A DNA stretch of 18,336 nucleotides from Caryophanales bacterium UBA6356 (GTDB lineage Bacteria; Bacillota_I; Bacilli_A; RFN20; CAG-826): positions 1 through 18,336 of the forward strand of contig DJRQ01000067.1 of NCBI GenBank assembly GCA_002440125.1. Direction: 5' to 3'. Made by a program: the position numbers and the translations under genes. Positions 1 through 5,765 of this stretch are shown one piece after another. The notes beneath the pieces were generated by a model. The model was not told the origin of the DNA. It saw only the letters and a list, made by a program, of their open reading frames with translations, and searched no databases. How positions within the stretch are numbered: the first letter of the stretch is position 1; each line of letters opens with the position of its first letter.

Positions 1-15
1 CTGAGCTACGGGCGC
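1..15 (-). tRNA. tRNA, 5' end only (probably tRNA-Arg)
   Basis: Read on the minus strand from base 15 to base 1 the sequence is GCGCCCGTAGCTCAG. This is a standard tRNA 5' half: a 7-base acceptor strand (GCGCCCG), T8 and A9, then the GCTC of the D stem and AG of the D loop. The rest lies outside the window, so the anticodon is not seen. The acceptor sequence is the one I recall for Bacillus tRNA-Arg(ACG), so Arg is the best guess for the isotype. A matching promoter sits directly upstream at 25-53. Confidence 0.7.
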
Positions 16-24
16 AACGACATA

Positions 25-53
25 ATAATAAAGAGGGAATGTTTCCTAAGCAA
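25..53 (-). promoter_or_regulatory. promoter of the minus-strand tRNA
   Basis: On the minus strand TTGCTT (48-53) is followed after exactly 17 bases by TATTAT (25-30), with a second overlapping TATTAT at 22-27. The tRNA 5' end at base 15 lies about 10 to 15 bases downstream, so the 5' leader of the precursor would be very short. The -35 matches consensus at only three positions; the -10 matches five of six. Confidence 0.5.
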
Positions 54-374
54 TAGCGAAACCAAGCGGAAAAACGAAATTTCGAGAAACAAATAGGAAG
101 ACACCGCTTCCTTCGATTAGTGGATGATCGCCCGTTACTCGTCCACCGTTCAAAAGACGAGAAGAGTAGGTCTTTCTTTTTGGGGTCCTAGACTATCCCT
201 TTTGGTAGATTTTAGTCAAAGGAGAAAATCGCTTTAGAGAACAAACGGTGTCCTAATGGAATCTTAGTCGACAAATTATTAATATATTTGGTTTTATTTT
301 AGTTGTTTTTTGGTAATAGAGATAATCGATTACATCGAGGAAATATCTGATAATTCAAATATTTTTAGTTAATT
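54..374. other. AT-rich intergenic region with no recognised gene
   Basis: About 320 bases between the end of the Hint-protein gene and the tRNA promoter. I find no convincing ORF on either strand. Visible structure is limited to an imperfect inverted repeat at 120-127/139-146 (GTGGATGA...TCGTCCAC, one G-U pair, 11-base loop), the 10-base palindrome CGAAATTTCG near 75-84 and the 10-base palindrome TAATCGATTA at 323-332. No clear rho-independent terminator for the upstream cassette is seen. It could be decayed sequence or hold an unrecognised small RNA. Confidence 0.5.
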
Positions 375-3215
375 TTATTTCACTGAAATCATAAGCGAGT
401 AAAAATGTCGCATATAGTATTCTAAATCCCATTTTGAAAGCGACCCTTTCCCCATTGCCACTTTCATATAGCAAAGAGGCAGAGCGTCATAAATTTCTTT
501 TGGTATGATAGATGAGCATTCCTTGTAGTTGAGAAGGCCGTATCGTTCGATATCTTTCTTCATCTTTTTTTCATCGTATTTAAGTTTCTCTCCGTAATCA
601 AAGACGTTAAAACATCCTTTAATGCCCCCTGGCATCGACAGAAGATCGCCAACGAAATAATTCAAATGAAACACTGTCACCGGGCAATAAAGATCAACCC
701 ACTCTTTTCTAGCGGAAAAGGAAGTGAGTGTTTTTCCAGAAAGTCTTCCAGCATTAAAAACAGCAAAGCGATGACCAACAACAGAAGAAACATTTGAGCG
801 ATTTATATAAATATACTTATTGAGATTCAAATCAAAAAAGCCATGGTCTCCTGAAATTTCCACATTTTCGTCTTCAAAAGTCAAAGAAAGGATCTCATTG
901 AGTTTTTTCTTATAATTAAAATTGTAAAGTATTTTATTGACAACTATCATTCCTTTTTCGTGATCAAAAGACAAAACAAGATCGCCTGCCTTTATATTCT
1001 TAACGGCTTTGTAAGATAGATCTGCCATCAATATTTTTTCCTTTGGCGATAAGCAAGTCTTTTCCTTTCCATCTAGTCGAAAGGAAAGAGAGAGGCCGTC
1101 TTTAAAAGAAGGAAAATTCTCGATGGACATGTTTGTTTTAAACGATTCTTGGCTTTTGCCATCTTCGTCGAGCATAGTCGAAAACGTTTCAAAGCAAAAC
1201 CAATCTTTGAACTCCATGTTATCCGCATAGCTCCATTCAGCGGGTTTTTTCAAGGTATAATCCAGCCACGTCCTTCCCACTTCTCCTTTAGTTTTTTGAG
1301 CTCCCGATGCAAGATTATCGCCGGGCACATAGGTTATATCGATAGCTTTTTCGATATTTGTCCACGCCGGATAAAGAACTGCTATTTTACCATTGTCCAC
1401 TAACGCATCATCGATTAATAGACTTGCACCAGCTTGATATGCGACGCCACTTAAATCAGATGCTGAATTCCAATTGGAAAATTCGCAAATACCCGTCTTT
1501 ATTCCGGGCTTATCGGTTGGTAGCTGTACGACTTCCCCCTTTGTTATTTCCTTGATTGGGAGAAAAGTGTGATTGTTAGTGTTTACGAAAGTCGGAATTT
1601 CAAAGAGAAGGATACACTTGTCCATAACGCTCCACTCTTCCCCGTTCCAATCGTAATAGTCTTTCGCCAATTCCTTATTTTGCTCTTTCTTGTAAGGCCC
1701 TATGGCCTTTTGTGAATAACCTTTGACGTTAGCACTTTTGTCACCGTCTTGAACTGTCACCGTTGTTAACGCGTTCTTATCGATGAAAAAAGTCGATTTC
1801 GTGTTTAAGGCAGTCCCTTCGAAAAAGCCTCCGACTCCACCAGAAAGAACAAGATAAGCGCCATTAATGATACACTGAGCATTTTCTTTTACCGATGGAT
1901 AGAAAAAGTCACCACTAAAAGCGTTTTCAGCAGAATATTGATAGAAGATAATATCTGTTTTTTGCAAAAGCGAAGCTCCTTTAGATACATTCAAAGAAGA
2001 CCCGAACATGAATTTCAAAGGATGCGTAGCCGTATAAAGCCCATCAAATAAGTTGATGTCATATTTCCACGAAATAGGGAAAAAGAAAGGACTTGTATCG
2101 ATCACCACACTTAAGCCAAGGGCGTCTATGGACAATTTAAGGCTTCCAAAATCGGCGCCGCCAAAAACATCCAAGGACGTTTTGCCACCTCGTGGATCCG
2201 AAACGGTTCCGTCATCTTTATATCCAATCGTATATCGAGGATCTTCAGGATTGTGTTTCGTTTCAATTTTGGAATTTGCTCCCGTCATATTGAGCAAAGC
2301 GTTGCAATTGCCAAATATCCTCGTTGTCGTTAAATTGTGCTGTTTCCCTGCGTATAAATCACAATATCCCAGCAGCTCAGAGCCAGAAAAGAATGTGATC
2401 TTAGGTCTAATATTGGGCATATCATACACCGAAAAAGGCGTAATTTTCTTGTCATAAAGAGCTTTTGTGTTGCTGCCACCATTAAAATTATAAACAACAA
2501 AAGGTTCGTAGATTCTTGACCCTGGATAACTTTTAATAAAGCTCCCGTTATTATTGGCTTCCGCTTCTTTGATGTAACCCATGCACTCTATATTTCCATA
2601 ATTCTCGATGCAGGAGTTTGATTCCATCGTGATTTGAGTGTAATTTCCAGTTGTGCCACCGGATACCGCGGATCCTTCTATCCCAACCACGCCTCCAATT
2701 CGAATAGTTCCGCGGTTTTCGATGGAAACGCCGCTTTTTAAAACCAGTTCGCTTTGCAAATACTTTTCTACAAAGCCTTCTTCCCAATCTGAAAAAGTCT
2801 TGTGATTATTGTCATCTGTGGTATTAGGCCAATCGGTGTCTTTTTGTCGTCCATCCCAATGTTCGTCAGCATCCCAAGGCAAGGTAAAAACGTCGTTCTC
2901 ATTCAAAACGTGGTTTTGCTCTACGACTGCCTTTTTAAATTTATCACCGCTAAATGATTTGGTCGGTTTAAGGAAAATCTGGTCTTTAGCAGCTCTTTTC
3001 GAAGCTACTTCTAGTGCTTTATCGATAGAAGTAAAGTACTCAAGCGCACCGCTTTCTGTTTTTATATAGCAAATGATTCGAGAATCCGAAGGGGAAAGAA
3101 CGATTCCATCTAAAATTTTGGAAGTGGAATATATCCATGCAGCCTCCCCATCTAAACATAACAAGCCGATCGAAGAGAGCACAAAAAGAGGTTTCAGTCT
3201 TCGTTTTTCAATCAT
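375..3215 (-). CDS. large exported surface protein with InlB-like repeats and a C-terminal Hint domain
   Basis: Predicted secreted protein of 946 residues; function unknown. Residues 1-26 form a signal peptide (basic RRLK, hydrophobic core to about 21, possible cut after GEAA). Residues about 155-530 are rich in Gly, Asn and short beta-type repeats (ENRGTIRIGG, ENYGNIECMG, GSSLNVSKGASL), suggesting a beta-helix. Residues about 533-619 and 622-720 resemble InlB B / Listeria-Bacteroides repeats (FSNW...AYQAG...LYPAWT; TWLDY...WSYA...FKDWFCF). Residues 721-860 look like a Hint domain: Cys721 opens CLSPKEKILMADLS, then NIKAGDLVLSFD, SGDH (Ser788, His791) and YCPVT...NYFVGDLLS. The His-Asn pair that ends inteins is missing. 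The last 85 residues match nothing I recognise; no LPXTG or sorting signal is seen. The start overlaps the upstream gene by ATGA and has GAGGT 7 bases before it. GC is lower than in the housekeeping genes. Confidence 0.8.
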   Translation of the reverse strand: MIEKRRLKPLFVLSSIGLLCLDGEAAWIYSTSKILDGIVLSPSDSRIICYIKTESGALEYFTSIDKALEVASKRAAKDQIFLKPTKSFSGDKFKKAVVEQNHVLNENDVFTLPWDADEHWDGRQKDTDWPNTTDDNNHKTFSDWEEGFVEKYLQSELVLKSGVSIENRGTIRIGGVVGIEGSAVSGGTTGNYTQITMESNSCIENYGNIECMGYIKEAEANNNGSFIKSYPGSRIYEPFVVYNFNGGSNTKALYDKKITPFSVYDMPNIRPKITFFSGSELLGYCDLYAGKQHNLTTTRIFGNCNALLNMTGANSKIETKHNPEDPRYTIGYKDDGTVSDPRGGKTSLDVFGGADFGSLKLSIDALGLSVVIDTSPFFFPISWKYDINLFDGLYTATHPLKFMFGSSLNVSKGASLLQKTDIIFYQYSAENAFSGDFFYPSVKENAQCIINGAYLVLSGGVGGFFEGTALNTKSTFFIDKNALTTVTVQDGDKSANVKGYSQKAIGPYKKEQNKELAKDYYDWNGEEWSVMDKCILLFEIPTFVNTNNHTFLPIKEITKGEVVQLPTDKPGIKTGICEFSNWNSASDLSGVAYQAGASLLIDDALVDNGKIAVLYPAWTNIEKAIDITYVPGDNLASGAQKTKGEVGRTWLDYTLKKPAEWSYADNMEFKDWFCFETFSTMLDEDGKSQESFKTNMSIENFPSFKDGLSLSFRLDGKEKTCLSPKEKILMADLSYKAVKNIKAGDLVLSFDHEKGMIVVNKILYNFNYKKKLNEILSLTFEDENVEISGDHGFFDLNLNKYIYINRSNVSSVVGHRFAVFNAGRLSGKTLTSFSARKEWVDLYCPVTVFHLNYFVGDLLSMPGGIKGCFNVFDYGEKLKYDEKKMKKDIERYGLLNYKECSSIIPKEIYDALPLCYMKVAMGKGSLSKWDLEYYMRHFYSLMISVK
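636..1055 (-). other. Hint (hedgehog/intein-type) domain coding segment
   Basis: This segment encodes residues 721-860 of the surface protein. Seen: an N-terminal nucleophile Cys721 (codon 1053-1055), the LMADLSYKAVKNIKAGDLV block typical of Hint block A, a Ser-x-x-His (788-791) in place of Thr-x-x-His, and a terminal beta segment NYFVGDLLS where inteins carry HN. In known Hint domains Cys1 and the block B His drive an N-to-S acyl shift. Inference: N-terminal cleavage or ligation could be possible, splicing is not. The YCPVT stretch loosely recalls the APLT segment of hedgehog Hog domains, which is only a resemblance by eye. Confidence 0.65.
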
Positions 3216-3909
3216 TCTATTACCTCAACTTTGAAGGAAAAAAGGGCAGCATTGTGCTCACTTTTAAGACTCGGCACGACATTTTTAACGAATGAGTCTA
3301 CGCTAAAAAAATCGATAGTATATTCCACGCAAAAGTTAATAGAGTTCAAAGACGTGATACCTAGTTCGCTTAAATCGAATTCCGCTTCGTAATATTTATT
3401 CGAGCTGATCCACGATTTTTCCGCTTTAACGTTCAAAGATGAATCCGCTTGAAATCTCGTTATCCCAAAATCTTTTCCTTTGTCTAGAAAAAGAAAAAAG
3501 TTAGAAAACTCGCAAACACTAGAATCAAAAACATTAAACTCGTTTCGATCAATCAAAGTTAAAAGAAGCTTAAAACCGCGGTTTTCGTTTATATGATCGG
3601 CAATAGGCGAGGAACCGCAATCAATTTGAAAAGGTATACTCAAAGTAACGACGGAAGAAATCATTCCGTCTTCTATTGGGCCTTCTTCACAATAATCAAA
3701 ACCGCGACTGTTCCCTTTGAAGGTAATGTACTCGCCGATATCGATGACGGAGGCAATTTGTGGATTTAAGTCAAGCGATGCATTATCACTTCCAACCATC
3801 CACGTAGAAAAGCCAACACCCGCAAGGCTAATGTTTGCTAAAAATAGGAGCCCCCCCCCGCACGAATCGGATTCTTCTTTATATCTAAAACGCTTTTGCC
3901 TTTTTTCAC
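3212..3909 (-). CDS. small membrane-anchored or secreted protein, start split from body by a G9 tract
   Basis: The open frame from the Met at 3799 gives 195 residues, but that Met has no ribosome site and no signal peptide. Reading back in the same frame gives LLFLANISLAGVGFSTW, a membrane or signal segment, then three Gly from the G tract, then a stop at 3911-3913 with no ATG, GTG or TTG between. In another frame a GTG at 3907-3909 opens VKKGKSVLDIKKNPIRA, a typical basic n-region, runs into the G9 and stops at 3838 after 23 codons. Adding one G (or losing two) joins both parts into a 232-residue protein with a complete signal/anchor. The body is beta-rich and Asp/Ser/Phe-rich and matches no family I know. 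The FSTWMV after the hydrophobic core vaguely recalls TasA/SipW-type exported proteins. It overlaps the Hint-protein gene by ATGA, so the two are probably co-translated. Phase-variable gene, pseudogene and sequence error are all possible. Confidence 0.65.
3851..3859 (-). repeat. homopolymeric tract of nine G (C on the + strand)
   Basis: Nine consecutive C on the plus strand, by eye the only long G/C homopolymer in the window. It lies between the predicted basic N-terminus and the hydrophobic segment of the small exported protein. Ten (or seven) G would keep the frame open; nine closes it. Tracts of this length are classical substrates for slipped-strand mispairing. Confidence 0.9.
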
Positions 3910-3956
3910 GTTAAAAAGCTACCACGTTTTCGATTGATTGTTAAGACTGGACTACA

Positions 3957-3962
3957 ACTATA
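3957..3962 (-). promoter_or_regulatory. possible -10 element of the exported-protein cassette
   Basis: TATAGT on the minus strand, one mismatch from TATAAT, placed so that transcription would begin near 3950, about 40 bases before the GTG at 3909. No good -35 lies at 16-18 bases; a TTGATA further upstream is about 21 bases away. Read-through from uvrC is an alternative, since no terminator is seen after uvrC. Confidence 0.3.
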
Positions 3963-3998
3963 TTTTCCGCCTTTTTGTATCCTTATCAAAGAATGTTC

Positions 3999-5762
3999 TC
4001 ACGCATTCACTTTTTGATAAAGTTCCTCGGCTATCTCTTTCGGCAATATCTGAGACAGTTCCTCGATTGAGGCCCGTTTAAGGGAATCGATGGTCGGGTA
4101 GTTCTTGCGAAGAAGTTCTTTCCTCTTCTCCCCTAGGCCTTTCACCTGGTCAAGAATCGAACCATGCATCGCTTTAAGACGTTCCGACTTATGGAAAGAT
4201 ATGGCGAAGCGATGGACCTCGTCTTGCATCCGCATAAGGAGAAAAAACAAGGGGCTTTTAGGGTCGAGAGGGTAGGTCTTTCCATCTTTATCGATAATGC
4301 CTTCCGTTTGATGTTTGTCGTTTTTATATAGGCCATAGACAGGCAAAGAAACATCCGCTTCTTTTAAGCCCAAAAGAGTCGCTTCCACTTGCGATAAGCC
4401 GCCATCGGTGAGAATAAGGTCTGGGAAAGAGAGGTTTTCTTCCTTAAGCCTTTTGTAGCGGCGAGAAACCACCTCCACCATCGAATGGAAATCATCCCCG
4501 GCATTCTCTTCTTTAAGATGGAATTTGCGGTACATCCCTTTGGCCGGTTCGCCATTGATATAGCAGACCATGGCGCCGACAGGCGAGCTTCCTTGGAGAT
4601 GGGAATTGTCAAAAAGCTCGATGCGATAAGGCGTTGGGATATCAAGGAGTTTGCCCAAAGATTCGAGCAAGGAAAGGTTATCGTCTTCGAGCCTTGCGCT
4701 CATAAAGTGAGCGTCGAGCCCTTGCTTGGCGTTTAAAGAGGCGATATCGATCTGTTCCAAAAGGCGTCCTTCTTTAGGGTGAAGCACTTTCGCTTTGGGA
4801 TAAATCGGAAGGAAATTCTCGTCAAAAGAGGGGATGTTGCAAAGGATTTCGCTCGGGAGATCGTTATTCTGATAGTATTGCTCGATAAGGTTGGTCGCAT
4901 CGATTCTCTCGCCTTCGAAAAGAGGGACCACTTTGACGTCTTTCCCCAAAAGCCGGCCTCTCCGATAGGTCAAGATAGCCAAAGCCAAATAGCCATCGCG
5001 CGAGGCGTAAGCGAAAACATCGCGATCGGTAAGGTCGCTGGAAAGCTCGACGCTTTGCTTAGAGACGACGCGAAGGACGCTATCGAGCGTCTCCTTATAG
5101 TATTTGGCGTCTTCGAAGCGAAGCTCCATCGACGCTTTCGCCATCTTCTCTTTAAGGATTCGCGCGACTTCCTCCGTATTTCCATCTAAAAAGCTCTTAA
5201 TGCTCGCATAAAGGGCTTCGTAATCTTCTTCTTTGATGGGATTGATGCAAGGAGCAAGGCATTGCCCCATATGGAAATAAAGACAGGCTTTTTTACCAAG
5301 ATTCTTGCATTTGCGAGTAGGATAAATCGCGTTCAGCAGACGGATCGTCTTATAGGCATCGGAAGCATTAGGGAAGGGGCCGAAATAGAAATAGCGCTTA
5401 TCGCTAGCCCTTCGCGCAATCGTTAGATACGCATCCTTCCTCCTTAACGCGATATAAGGATAGTGCGAATCGTCAACCAGCATGATGTTGTAACGAGGGT
5501 AATGGGTCTGGATGAGGTTCATCTCCAGGATGAAGGCTTCTTTGTCACTATGGACGATGATGAAGTCGAAATGGTCCACGTGGCTCACCATAGCGAAAAC
5601 CTTCCCCGTCTGGGGACGCAAAAAATATTGCGATACGCGGTTTTTGAGGTTTTTGGCTTTGCCGATATAGATGATTTTGTCGTCTTTGTCCTTCATCAAA
5701 TAGACGCCGGGTTTGTCTGGCAAAAGAGCGATAAGCCTTTTAAGTTTCTCTCTAAGAACCAT
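3999..5762 (-). CDS. uvrC: excinuclease ABC subunit C
   Basis: Nucleotide excision repair endonuclease that cuts on both sides of a lesion within the UvrBC-DNA complex, in the cytoplasm. At 587 residues it is full length for the family. Seen in order: GIY-YIG nuclease (residues about 16-95: GVYLM at 19, IYIGKAKNLKNRV at 31-43, Glu80); the Cys cluster Cys152, 160, 168, 172 expected to hold the iron-sulphur cluster reported in UvrC; a UVR motif that binds UvrB (about 205-230, RFEDAKYY); the RNase H-like nuclease (Asp385 in FDNSH, Asp453 in LTDGG, DEVHRFAI at 514-521); and a C-terminal helix-hairpin-helix region (about 537-587). The ATG lies 3 bases after the mutS2 stop with no clear ribosome site, so translation is probably coupled. 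The stop is TGA. Nothing is odd in the sequence. Confidence 0.97.
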   Translation of the reverse strand: MVLREKLKRLIALLPDKPGVYLMKDKDDKIIYIGKAKNLKNRVSQYFLRPQTGKVFAMVSHVDHFDFIIVHSDKEAFILEMNLIQTHYPRYNIMLVDDSHYPYIALRRKDAYLTIARRASDKRYFYFGPFPNASDAYKTIRLLNAIYPTRKCKNLGKKACLYFHMGQCLAPCINPIKEEDYEALYASIKSFLDGNTEEVARILKEKMAKASMELRFEDAKYYKETLDSVLRVVSKQSVELSSDLTDRDVFAYASRDGYLALAILTYRRGRLLGKDVKVVPLFEGERIDATNLIEQYYQNNDLPSEILCNIPSFDENFLPIYPKAKVLHPKEGRLLEQIDIASLNAKQGLDAHFMSARLEDDNLSLLESLGKLLDIPTPYRIELFDNSHLQGSSPVGAMVCYINGEPAKGMYRKFHLKEENAGDDFHSMVEVVSRRYKRLKEENLSFPDLILTDGGLSQVEATLLGLKEADVSLPVYGLYKNDKHQTEGIIDKDGKTYPLDPKSPLFFLLMRMQDEVHRFAISFHKSERLKAMHGSILDQVKGLGEKRKELLRKNYPTIDSLKRASIEELSQILPKEIAEELYQKVNA

Positions 5763-5765
5763 TCT

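Noticed and set aside
375..1055. Polymorphic toxin with Hint pre-toxin domain
   Set aside because: The 85 residues after the Hint domain show no toxin motif I know and no small immunity gene follows, so the claim is not supported.
375..3215. Reading the Hint domain as a splicing intein
   Set aside because: There is no C-terminal His-Asn followed by Cys/Ser/Thr, no homing endonuclease block and no recognisable split host protein around it.
3797..3799. ATG at 3799 as the true start of the small exported protein
   Set aside because: It has no ribosome site and would discard the hydrophobic segment that is open in the same frame directly upstream. It is more likely an internal Met of a protein starting before the G tract.
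3717..3914. Plus-strand open frame running through the poly-C tract
   Set aside because: It has no promoter or ribosome site and the translation has no recognisable feature. The minus strand explains the region with a signal segment and ATGA coupling.
4779..5189. Plus-strand frames of 80 to 136 codons inside uvrC, mutS2 and ileS
   Set aside because: All are antisense to conserved, full-length housekeeping genes and lack start signals.
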